Shown here in pieces: positions 52,172 through 59,834 of a stretch of DNA of 64,000 bases. The stretch is from the NCBI GenBank assembly GCA_041649755.1, contig JBAZMK010000004.1, positions 1 through 64,000 on the forward strand. The letters are read 5' to 3'. A model generated the notes under the pieces. It was not told where the DNA came from. It was given only the letters and a program-made list of their open reading frames with translations, and ran no database searches. The position numbers and the translations under genes are program-made. Source of the DNA: JAGVXH01 sp041649755 (lineage in GTDB: Archaea > Nanobdellota > Nanobdellia > Pacearchaeales > GW2011-AR1). The number at the start of each line of letters is the position of its first letter. Within the stretch, counting starts at the first letter, position 1.

Positions 52172-53629
52172 TTACAAATCGCCAAATTTCTTTTGACCGG
52201 AAATTAGGTCTCTTAAAACTTCTTTTAAACTATTTATCTTAATTCTTTTTTGTTCGCAATTATCTCTATTTCTAACTGTGACATCTTGATTTTTTATAGA
52301 TTCCCCATCAATAGTTATGCAGAAGGGGGTGCCAATTTCGTCATTTCTTGCATATCTTCTGCCGATAGAACCTGAGTCATCATAGGATACATAAGAATCT
52401 TTTTTTAACTCCTCATAAACTTCTCTGGAAATATTTACTAAATTTTCGTCTTTTTTTACTAAAGGGAGGACCGCTGCTTTAATTGGAGAGAGTGTAGGAC
52501 TAAGTTTAAGCACGATTTCACCTTTGTCATTGTTGGAATAAGCGTCAAACAAGAAAACTAAAAATGCTCTTTCAACTCCCAAAGAGGGTTCTGCTACAAC
52601 CATTGGAAGGACCTTATTTCCAGATTCTTCATCCATTATTTTTAAGTCTTTTTTTGAGTGTTTCTCGTGTTGTGTCAGGTCAAATATACCTCTGTCTGCA
52701 ATACCTTGTAGTTCTTTCCATCCAAAAGGAAAATTGTACTCTATGTCCCAAGTATCTGTTGCATAATGAGATTTCTCTTCTTTAGTATGTTGTCTTATTC
52801 TGAAGTTTTCTGGATTAGCGCCGAGGCTGAAAAACCAGTTTAACTCTGTGGCAAGCCAGTAAGCATGCCATGAAAGGACAATCAAACCCTTCTTTAGAGC
52901 TTCTTTAATTTTCATTTTTTTCGGTTCTTTTTTCTTTTCCTGCATTTCAGAAGAGTAGACATAAACCTCAAGTTCTTCTAGTTGGGGATTCATAAACGGG
53001 CATTCTTTAGTTTTTTTCGGATTTATAAAATACTCAATTTCCATTTGTTCGAATTCTCTGCAACGAAACAAGAAATTTCTCGGAGCAATCTCATTTCTAA
53101 ACGATTTCCCTATTTGGGCGATTCCAAAAGGGAGTTTCAGGCGGGCATTCTCCTGAACTAACTTAAAGTCTGAGAAGATTAGCTGTGCAGTTTCTGGTCT
53201 TAGATAGGCGTTAACCGAATCTTCTTTAATTGGACCGACAGAAGTCGTGAACATCGGGTTAAATTCGCCTTTATATTCTAACCCCCCTCCGCACTTTTCA
53301 CAATAGGCATTTTCTAATTCGTGTTTGTCTACTTTTGATTTTGTCTTGCACTTTTTGCATACAACCGCTAAATCTATGAAGTTGCCTACATGACCCGAAG
53401 CTTCCCAGACGGCTGGATTTGTAATAATTGCCCCATCAATTCCAACAATATCTTCTCTCTGATGAACATGATAATCCCACCAAGAGTCTTTTATGTTTTT
53501 CTTGATTTCTGAACCGAGAGGACCAAAGTCCCAAAAGCCTGCAAGACCCCCGTAAATCTCCCCAGAAGGATAAACAAAACCCTTTCTTTTGCAAAAATTT
53601 GTCATTTCATCAATTGTAATTTTCTTCAT
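52172..53629 (-). CDS. glyS: Glycyl-tRNA synthetase (archaeal/eukaryal class II)
   Basis: 485 residues. Class II motifs: GGLAGFWDFGPLG, motif 2 RNEIAPRNFLFRCREFEQME, motif 3 near the C terminus (GVERAFLVF), with a zinc ribbon CKKC/CEKC at about 80-105. The anticodon-binding domain (VVAEPSLG onward) follows. It charges tRNA-Gly. Two-domain insert lengths are normal. Confidence 0.96.
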   Translation of the reverse strand: MKKITIDEMTNFCKRKGFVYPSGEIYGGLAGFWDFGPLGSEIKKNIKDSWWDYHVHQREDIVGIDGAIITNPAVWEASGHVGNFIDLAVVCKKCKTKSKVDKHELENAYCEKCGGGLEYKGEFNPMFTTSVGPIKEDSVNAYLRPETAQLIFSDFKLVQENARLKLPFGIAQIGKSFRNEIAPRNFLFRCREFEQMEIEYFINPKKTKECPFMNPQLEELEVYVYSSEMQEKKKEPKKMKIKEALKKGLIVLSWHAYWLATELNWFFSLGANPENFRIRQHTKEEKSHYATDTWDIEYNFPFGWKELQGIADRGIFDLTQHEKHSKKDLKIMDEESGNKVLPMVVAEPSLGVERAFLVFLFDAYSNNDKGEIVLKLSPTLSPIKAAVLPLVKKDENLVNISREVYEELKKDSYVSYDDSGSIGRRYARNDEIGTPFCITIDGESIKNQDVTVRNRDNCEQKRIKINSLKEVLRDLISGQKKFGDL

Positions 53630-53650
53630 AGTAAATAAGATGTTAGAGAG

Positions 53651-53659
53651 TTTATAAAA
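53651..53659 (-). promoter_or_regulatory. TATA box of glyS
   Basis: On the minus strand TTTTTATAAA is centred about 26 bases before the ATG at 53629, as for a leaderless transcript. Confidence 0.6.
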
Positions 53660-53704
53660 ATATTGAATCCATAGATATATAAAATAGCAATCCTTATAAT
53701 TTTT

Positions 53705-53711
53705 GGAGGTG
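53705..53711 (+). promoter_or_regulatory. Ribosome-binding site of a small membrane protein
   Basis: GGAGGTG precedes the ATG at 53715 by three bases plus AAT, the spacing of a Shine-Dalgarno site. Few genes here have one; it decides the start of the next CDS over the TTG/GTG codons upstream. Confidence 0.6.
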
Positions 53712-53714
53712 AAT

Positions 53715-53888
53715 ATGGCTAAATTAACAGCATGGCTAGTAACTATCCTTGGTATTGTACTTTTATTAGTTCCATTGGAGATTATAAGTCTAAATGATTT
53801 GTGGTTCCAGTGGGTTCTTGCTATCTGCGTACTTGCTATTGGTATAGGAAAACTCGTAAGAAATTACACTTATAAAAAGAAAAAGTAA
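53715..53888 (+). CDS. Small two-helix membrane protein
   Basis: 57 residues with two membrane helices (about 6-25 and 30-48) and a Lys-rich tail. The ATG at 53715 is set by the strong RBS just upstream. Function unknown. It precedes the tRNA-Arg/tRNA-Cys pair. Confidence 0.65.
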   Translation: MAKLTAWLVTILGIVLLLVPLEIISLNDLWFQWVLAICVLAIGIGKLVRNYTYKKKK

Positions 53889-53949
53889 TTTCTGTAAAAA
53901 ATTTATTTTTTAGTTAAATTTAAAAGAATTCTTTATTTGGGATACTTAG

Positions 53950-54024
53950 GCTCCCGTAACTCAGCCTGGATAGAGTGCTAGCCTTCTAAGCTAGAAGTCG
54001 CAGGTTCAAATCCTGCCGGGAGCG
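53950..54024 (+). tRNA. tRNA-Arg, anticodon TCT
   Basis: 75 nt. Acceptor GCTCCCG/CGGGAGC, D-arm ACTC/GAGT, anticodon stem CTAGC/GCTAG around CTTCTAA (anticodon TCT, reads AGA), T-arm GCAGG/CCTGC with the canonical TTCAAAT loop, discriminator G. CCA is not encoded. Confidence 0.97.
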
Positions 54025-54071
54025 TACTTCTTGATAAATCTTTAAAAACTATTGAATTTTACTTTTATTGT

Positions 54072-54142
54072 GCAGGTATAGCCAAGCAGTAAGGCAATCG
54101 GCTGCAACCCGATGATCCCAGGTGCAATTCCTGGTACCTGCT
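54072..54142 (+). tRNA. tRNA-Cys, anticodon GCA, atypical T-loop
   Basis: 71 nt. Acceptor GCAGGTA/TACCTGC with discriminator T, anticodon stem ATCGG/CCGAT around CTGCAAC (GCA), T-arm CCAGG/CCTGG. The T-loop is TGCAATT; position 55 is G instead of the near-universal T. All other elements are regular. Confidence 0.94.
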
Positions 54143-54213
54143 TTCAGGCTTTTCAAAAGACTTTGTTTTGTGCCAGGGCAAATGAATAAAAAGCCATTTT
54201 CCGTTTTGTTGAT

Positions 54214-55036
54214 ATGGAATTTAACGTTCGTTTGATTTTTATGGTGATTGGTTTTCTTATAGCTATTTTGTTCTTCGAGATTTTGATTAAGAAGCTTAAG
54301 GTTACTCTTTTGAAGAAGGCAAGGAACAAGAAACAAATATCTAATATAAAATTTCTTACAAGGGTTTCTAGTATATTGTTTTTAATTCTTGTTTTCTTTG
54401 TCTTATTCTTCGCGTATTTTAAGTCTTGGACCGGTGTGGGGATTTTTGTTGGTTTGATAACTGCGGGGGCTAGGGTTTGCATTACAGAGACCTATCACTG
54501 GCGTTGCGGCTTGGTTAATGATGACGGTGAAGAGACCGTTTAGTATTGGTGACAGGATTATTATTGGTGATGTTCGGGGGGACGTTTATGATATTACCCT
54601 AACACATATTTATTTAGACGAAGTTGGCGCGGGAATATCTTCTGGCGAAGTAACTGGTAGAAATATTATGGTTCCAAATTATTTGTTCTTCGAGCAGAAT
54701 ATCATTAATTATACACTGAATCACGATTTTGTTTTGAGCAGTCTTGATGTTTCGATTACTTACGAGAGCGATTTGGATAAGGCAATCGAGATTATAGAAA
54801 GTGTGGCTAATAAACATCTTTCTGAGTTAAAAGAGAAACATAAGGAAGCGCCTTATACTCGGATTAGTATGGCGGAGAGTTCAATGATTGTAAGCTTGAA
54901 GTTTTACGTTCCTGCAAGGCAGATGATGGAATTGAAGAGCAAGGTTACCAAGGAGATTTACGATTTGATTAAAAAAGAAAAGAAGGTTGAAATTGCCTAC
55001 CCTCATACTGAAGTAATTTTTAGAAATAAGAAATAG
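54214..55036 (+). pseudogene. mscS: MscS-family mechanosensitive channel, frameshifted at a G5 tract
   Basis: The N-terminal part (54214-54543) has three membrane helices and ends in nonsense after LITAG; the rest (54518-55036) begins inside the MscS beta domain as KRPFSIGDRI and continues through the soluble cage. Removing one G from the five at 54465-54469 restores the standard third-helix sequence TAGLGFALQRPITGV and joins the two parts to a 273-residue channel. So the gene is either inactivated, sequence-erroneous or phase-variable at the tract. It would act as osmotic release valve. Confidence 0.87.
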
Positions 55037-55080
55037 TTGGTGTTAGTTAGAAATAAAAACTCCTATTTCTACACATTATT

Positions 55081-55989
55081 ATGGTAGAAAAAATAAAACT
55101 CACGTTTTTAGGAACGGGGTCAGCGATACCGACAGCCAGACGTAATCACCCCTCGTTTTATTTGCAGTATAAGAATGAGAATATTCTGGTTGATTGTGGG
55201 GAAGGGACGCAGAGGCAGTTTAGAAAGGCAGGACTGAACCCTTGCAAGATTACTCGGATTTTAATTACGCACTGGCACGGAGACCATGTGTTAGGTTTGC
55301 CAGGGCTTTTTAAGACGCTTATGTTAAATGAATATAATAAAGAATTAGAAATTTATGGTCCAAAAGGCACTAAAAGAAGAGTTGAGATGTATCTGGATTT
55401 ATTTGCACACAAAGGTGCAAAAATCTTTTTAAATGTTCATGAGGTTGAAGAAGGAATATTTTTTGAAAACGAGGAGTTTTATCTTGAATCCTATCCTATG
55501 AAACATGATGTTCTTTGTGTAGCCTACTCTTTTGTTCTAAAGGAAAGGAAAAGGGTTGATAAAAGCAAGTTAAAGAATTTAAAAATAGGAAATTCCCCTT
55601 TAATTGGAGAGCTTGCAAGGGGAAAAGTTGTTGAGATTAAGGGGAAAAAGGTTGATGGAAGAAAATTAATTTACGTAGAACCTCAAAAGAAAATTAGTTT
55701 TGTAATGGATACTCAAATGAATGATAATGCAATAAAAATTTCTAAGGGGGCGGACTTGCTTATTTGCGAGTCTACTTACTCTAAAGAAGATAAAGAGGTT
55801 GCTAAAGAGAGGGCTCATTTAATGAGTATTGATGCGGGAAAAATTGCAAAGAAGGCTAGAGTTAAAAAATTAGTTCTTACACATTTGAGTCAGAGGTATG
55901 ATGAGATTCCTAAGATTATTCTAAACGAAGCTAAAGAAGTTTTTGAAAATGTCAGTGTTGCTGAAGATTTAGATAAAGAAGAGTTTTAG
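55081..55989 (+). CDS. rnz: Ribonuclease Z (tRNA 3'-processing)
   Basis: 302 residues, metallo-beta-lactamase fold: FLGTGSAIPTARRN at the start, HWHGDH (HxHxDH, residues 64-69), exosite region, and VLTHLSQRY with the last metal-binding His. It removes tRNA 3' trailers. This fits a genome where CCA is not encoded. Standard length. Confidence 0.96.
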   Translation: MVEKIKLTFLGTGSAIPTARRNHPSFYLQYKNENILVDCGEGTQRQFRKAGLNPCKITRILITHWHGDHVLGLPGLFKTLMLNEYNKELEIYGPKGTKRRVEMYLDLFAHKGAKIFLNVHEVEEGIFFENEEFYLESYPMKHDVLCVAYSFVLKERKRVDKSKLKNLKIGNSPLIGELARGKVVEIKGKKVDGRKLIYVEPQKKISFVMDTQMNDNAIKISKGADLLICESTYSKEDKEVAKERAHLMSIDAGKIAKKARVKKLVLTHLSQRYDEIPKIILNEAKEVFENVSVAEDLDKEEF

Positions 55990-56023
55990 AAAGACTTATC
56001 TAAGAGAAATTACTTATCTATTT

Positions 56024-56377
56024 ATGAATTTTCTAATTGCAAAATCCAGAGAGGACATTGAGGGAGACATTATTGTAGAGTCAGTCAAATCTGATTTTAA
56101 GAATGTAAAATCTTATCTAAAAAGCATCGGATGGGAAGGTTCTTTTAAAGACTATGTTGATATTTGCTACTTAAATCAAAAAATTCCTGCTACAAAGTAT
56201 CTTTTTTTAACAATTCTTTCAACTTTAGGTCTCATTGGACTCCTTATTTTTGGTACTAATGTTACAGGATATTCTATCACCGATGAATCTCAAATAAATA
56301 ATTCCATTGTTGGGGCCCTTCTTTTTATGACAGGAATTATAGGAATAATAATTCTTCTAATAAGGAAAAAGAGTTAA
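56024..56377 (+). CDS. Small membrane protein
   Basis: 117 residues: a soluble N-terminal region (about 1-60) and two membrane helices (about 62-80 and 95-113). No recognised family. It follows RNase Z on the same strand with a 34-base gap. It could be a small anchored accessory protein. Confidence 0.6.
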   Translation: MNFLIAKSREDIEGDIIVESVKSDFKNVKSYLKSIGWEGSFKDYVDICYLNQKIPATKYLFLTILSTLGLIGLLIFGTNVTGYSITDESQINNSIVGALLFMTGIIGIIILLIRKKS

Positions 56378-56515
56378 AATTACTGCTGTTCTGCTTTAAT
56401 CATATCCTTTAACCTGCCCTTTTATTCTTTTAAATAATCTAAATTAATGGACTCTTCGCTACGTTAAGCATCTTAGAATTAGTGCGGAGTGAAATTAATC
56501 CGACAAACACTATTC
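56378..56515. other. Intergenic spacer with an imperfect hairpin
   Basis: Between convergent genes. ATTAAT near 56445 and its partner near 56495, together with GGACTC and GAGT segments, allow an imperfect stem about 60 bases across. It may be a small RNA or a terminator region; I cannot assign it. Confidence 0.3.
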
Positions 56516-56761
56516 TTACGCTTTAGCTGCAGATGACGGCGATATGAAGATAATTGTATCTCCTCTCAAGAAAGTTAACCCGTAACTTCTTGTCTGTTCC
56601 CCGTTTTCAACTTCCTTGGCGTTTTCTATAACCACATTGATGTGGATGTCAAAAGCCAGCAAAGTTCCAACGAGTTGCTTGCCGTTTTTCAACTGCACTA
56701 AAATCTCTTTACCTTTCGCTGAATTCAGCAAATCTAAAGGTCGTTCAATTCCGTTTACCAT
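56516..56761 (-). CDS. Sm-like (Lsm) archaeal RNA-binding protein
   Basis: 81 residues with Sm1 (KEILVQLKNGKQLVGTLLAFD, N-terminal strand region) and Sm2 (LTFLRGDTIIFISP). Forms heptameric rings that bind U-rich RNA. Conserved family across archaea. It diverges from the next gene; standard length. Confidence 0.95.
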   Translation of the reverse strand: MVNGIERPLDLLNSAKGKEILVQLKNGKQLVGTLLAFDIHINVVIENAKEVENGEQTRSYGLTFLRGDTIIFISPSSAAKA

Positions 56762-56856
56762 ACATATATTCGCTAACCCGACTTTTTAAAGCTTTGTTTA
56801 TCCCTATAAAAAACAAGTCCAGTAAACTTTTTATACACCTTTAAATATGGTAATCT

Positions 56857-57672
56857 ATGAAAGGGGTTGATTTAAACTTGTTTTTGGCAGATATTCGTGT
56901 AAGGCTTGTTTTAGGTTTAGTGGTCTTAGCGATATTAATAGCGATAGTCTTAACTTATCTTGAGTTTAAAATAAGAAAAAGAAAAGAGGTAGTTGCTGTT
57001 CGGTCTGCAGAGGATAAGTATATAATAGAATTTCTTAAGACAATTGACTCTTTAAAAAGCACAGAAGAAAAATTAAGCTTCCTTGATAAAAACGTAAAAA
57101 GGTTTCTTAGCGAAAATTTTGGGACGGGCGTCCATTCCGATTATTCTCTTTTAGCAAGGCAGTTAAAGAAACAAAAAGAAATTTCTTCATTTTGTATAGA
57201 AATGTTTGATGCCCATTATTCCTCTGAAATAACCTTTGGTAAAGTGAACGACCTTTCAAGAACCTTTATAGAAATCTTTAAGAATATACAAGCTAAAAAA
57301 ATTCGGCCACAAAAAAAATCTCTTATAGATAAATTAGAGCCATTATTCTTTGAGTCAGAAAAAGAGAAAATAAATAAGAGGGAACTTTTAGATAAAATCC
57401 TTTTATTTAAGGGGTTTTTAATAGAAAAACTTGCAAAAATAATGAGAGTGTTTACTTTTAAAAGGAAAAAAAGTTTAAATGTAGATTGGTCTGAAAATTT
57501 TAAAGATATAAATAAAGAGATTCTATTGAAAAGCGCGGCTTTTAGCGGAATAAATAATATGGAATTAGAGAAAGCTTTAATCTCTAAACAGAAAGAAATA
57601 GCTCAGAAAAAATTAAAAGAGAGTATCCCTCAAAAAATTAAAAAGAGAAAGGGAAGTAAGAAAAGAAAATGA
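56857..57672 (+). CDS. Membrane-anchored helical protein
   Basis: 271 residues: one N-terminal membrane helix (about 16-37), then a mostly helical cytoplasmic region with a Lys/Arg-rich end (KKRKGSKKRK). No recognised domain. Overlaps the following gene by four bases (ATGA), so the products may interact. Possible linker between envelope proteins and the cytoplasm. Confidence 0.72.
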   Translation: MKGVDLNLFLADIRVRLVLGLVVLAILIAIVLTYLEFKIRKRKEVVAVRSAEDKYIIEFLKTIDSLKSTEEKLSFLDKNVKRFLSENFGTGVHSDYSLLARQLKKQKEISSFCIEMFDAHYSSEITFGKVNDLSRTFIEIFKNIQAKKIRPQKKSLIDKLEPLFFESEKEKINKRELLDKILLFKGFLIEKLAKIMRVFTFKRKKSLNVDWSENFKDINKEILLKSAAFSGINNMELEKALISKQKEIAQKKLKESIPQKIKKRKGSKKRK

Positions 57673-58922
57673 AAAGATGGGTTAAATTTTTGGATTTGTT
57701 TATTCTAATTTTTATTTCTATAGGTCTAATCTTTTATGTGTTAAGTACTTATAAGGGTGTAGAACGTGAAGAAGAGTGTTTTGACCTAAATTTAATCTCA
57801 AGTTTTTCTTATGAGGCCTGTTATGATTCCTATACTAAAACTATATTTTTGGGCATAAAAAGATTTCAGGATTCTTATAACATAGTAGATGTAAGAGTTT
57901 CTTTCTTTGATCTGTCTGAAAAAAATTATTCCCTGAAGAAAGTTCCTGAAATAAATAAAGAGGAGGTTTATAAAATTCCTGCAGAAAAAAATCCTCGAAA
58001 TTTAGATATCTATTTAGAGCCTTCGCACAAGGACTTCTACGAAAAAATGTGTGAGACGCCAAAGAAGGTTTTTGTAAGTTACTGCCCTGAGTCTTTTTCT
58101 TCCGAGGGTCTTGAAGTTTCTGTTGGACCTTTAAAGAACTTTGGAAAAAGGGACTATATTGAGGTAGAAAGTTTTGTTAAGGAAACTCCTGATTTGTTAT
58201 CTTTGAGTCTAGTAGACAGAGAAAAAATATGGGCGACTCAGTGCGACTCTGGCTGGGAATGCTCGGCTTGGGGGCCTTGTGAAGATGGTGTTCAGAAAAG
58301 AACATGTTTTGATAAAAATAAATGTTTTATTCCCACAGATATGCCTGAAACAACCAGATTTTGCGGTGATACTTGTGTAGAATCCTGGCAATGTACATGG
58401 TCTGCGTGTGTATCTGAGTTTACAACTCCCTCTTGCATAGACCTTAACAACTGCGGAACAACCTATGACTTACCTCAAAGAATAAGATGTAGTGGTTCTG
58501 AATGCACCCCAAATGTAGAATGTTCTGCCTGGACTACTTGTGAGATAAATTACAGCTTCTCCGACCTTGTAAACCAGAACTTTGATGAGATGTCAGGAGT
58601 TAAAAGGAGAATATGTGCAGACAAAAACCGTTGTGTTCAAAGTGTAGAGGAAGTTGTCTCCTGCACTTCAGGTATAGATATTTATACCCAAGTTGTAGAA
58701 AAATGTGGGACAGAATTTGTTCTGGTTTATAATAGATTAGATGATCGTCTGATAGCAAGATTAGAAAGGGGCAGTTCCGAGAATCCTTATATAAATTTTG
58801 TGTTTGATGAGGGAATAGAAGAAATATATTGTGATTATTGCTATGACGGGGTTCTTAATGGAGATGAAGAAGAGATAGACTGTGGCGGAGGTTGTATGCC
58901 TTGTAGCCAAAAATACAGATAG
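57669..58922 (+). CDS. Cys-rich surface protein with thrombospondin type 1-like repeats
   Basis: 417 residues: a signal-anchor at about 9-27, an extracellular domain, then two or three TSP1-like repeats (WECSAWGPCEDGVQKRTC; WQCTWSACVSEFTTPSC; VECSAWTTCEINY) with regular Cys spacing, and a C-terminal CYDGVLNGDEEEIDCGGGC motif. Multiple disulfides are expected. It is translated with the preceding membrane protein, suggesting a surface complex for adhesion. Confidence 0.82.
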   Translation: MKRWVKFLDLFILIFISIGLIFYVLSTYKGVEREEECFDLNLISSFSYEACYDSYTKTIFLGIKRFQDSYNIVDVRVSFFDLSEKNYSLKKVPEINKEEVYKIPAEKNPRNLDIYLEPSHKDFYEKMCETPKKVFVSYCPESFSSEGLEVSVGPLKNFGKRDYIEVESFVKETPDLLSLSLVDREKIWATQCDSGWECSAWGPCEDGVQKRTCFDKNKCFIPTDMPETTRFCGDTCVESWQCTWSACVSEFTTPSCIDLNNCGTTYDLPQRIRCSGSECTPNVECSAWTTCEINYSFSDLVNQNFDEMSGVKRRICADKNRCVQSVEEVVSCTSGIDIYTQVVEKCGTEFVLVYNRLDDRLIARLERGSSENPYINFVFDEGIEEIYCDYCYDGVLNGDEEEIDCGGGCMPCSQKYR

Positions 58923-58969
58923 TTAATGAACCATAAGTTTTAAAATCTGTCTTTTGTCTCCAATATTAT

Positions 58970-59041
58970 GGCTCTGTAGCTCAGCGGTAGAGCGCCGCTC
59001 TCATGAGGCGGAGGCCGCGAGGTCAGCACTCGCCAGAGCCA
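58970..59041 (+). tRNA. tRNA with CAT anticodon (Met type), atypical T-loop
   Basis: 72 nt. Acceptor GGCTCTG/CAGAGCC, D-arm GCTC/GAGC, anticodon stem CCGCT/GGCGG around CTCATGA (CAT), T-arm GCGAG/CTCGC, discriminator A. The T-loop is GTCAGCA, with G at 54 and G at 58 in place of T54 and A58. It could be elongator Met or Ile2 with modified C34; I cannot separate them. The initiator-type GGG/CCC stem is absent. Confidence 0.88.
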
Positions 59042-59130
59042 TCACTGACCTCCGGACTAAGTTTGAAGCCAGAGATTATCTTAAATAGTACAAATATTTA
59101 AAAAGAGCTTTTCACAGGAGAATTAAGAAA

Positions 59131-59322
59131 ATGAAAAAATGCATTTATTGCTCAGAAAAAGTGGATGATGATTCTGTTGTAGATATGTGTCCGAGATGTA
59201 TGCATCAGGTTTGGGGTGAAAAAATGGCAAAAGCTATAATCGAGGGAATGGAAAAGGAGCGTGATAAGGGCAACTTAGAATTAGGAAGGGTGGGAGATTC
59301 TTTCTCAAAAGATAAAATTTAA
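59131..59322 (+). CDS. Small zinc-ribbon protein
   Basis: 63 residues with CIYC and CPRC zinc-binding pairs near residues 4 and 21, then a helical tail. A good RBS (AGGAG) precedes the ATG. Such single zinc-ribbon proteins are common in DPANN genomes; function unknown. Confidence 0.7.
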   Translation: MKKCIYCSEKVDDDSVVDMCPRCMHQVWGEKMAKAIIEGMEKERDKGNLELGRVGDSFSKDKI

Positions 59323-59365
59323 TCTTAATCATCAAATTTTTAAAGACTTCTTTGTTATAATTCTT

Positions 59366-59830
59366 ATGAATGATATTTTGGGGGAGATAAAAAAGAGAGG
59401 AAAAATAAAGAAGACGACGCTTAGAGATATGAAGAATTTTTTTAAAGATAGAGTGGAAGTAAAAAAAATCCTAGATAAAAAAAATCCTTTAATTTATTAT
59501 GTTAATTTTTTATCTGAAGATGAGATAAGCTACGCGGTGACTTATATAAAATCTGGGAAAATTGGAAAAGAAAGGTTTATGACCAAAGGGCATTATCACA
59601 AAAAGGATTTACCAGAAGTTTATTATTTATTAGAGGGAAAAGGAAAAATTCTTCTGAAAAAAGGAAAATCAAGAAAGGAGATTATTATGAGAAAAAATGT
59701 TTTTCATTATATTCCTAAGGGGTATGCACATAGGACAGTTAATATTGGAGAAAAGGAGTTCTCTTTTTTATCAATTTACCAAACAGATTCTGGTCATGAC
59801 TATAAAACAATAGAAGAAAAGGGATTTTAA
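59366..59830 (+). CDS. pgi: Phosphoglucose isomerase, cupin type
   Basis: 154 residues of the archaeal cupin PGI: TKGHYHKKDLPEVYYLLEGKG with metal-binding His and Glu, and YIPKGYAHRTVNIG with the second His. It interconverts glucose-6-phosphate and fructose-6-phosphate. Linked to glycogen degradation by the adjacent debranching enzyme. Confidence 0.93.
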   Translation: MNDILGEIKKRGKIKKTTLRDMKNFFKDRVEVKKILDKKNPLIYYVNFLSEDEISYAVTYIKSGKIGKERFMTKGHYHKKDLPEVYYLLEGKGKILLKKGKSRKEIIMRKNVFHYIPKGYAHRTVNIGEKEFSFLSIYQTDSGHDYKTIEEKGF

Positions 59831-59834
59831 AGAT

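Noticed and set aside
53950..54142. tRNA pair as phage attachment site
   Set aside because: No repeated tRNA 3' end or integrase lies nearby.
58970..59041. Initiator tRNA-Met
   Set aside because: The three G-C pairs of the initiator anticodon stem and the initiator acceptor are absent.
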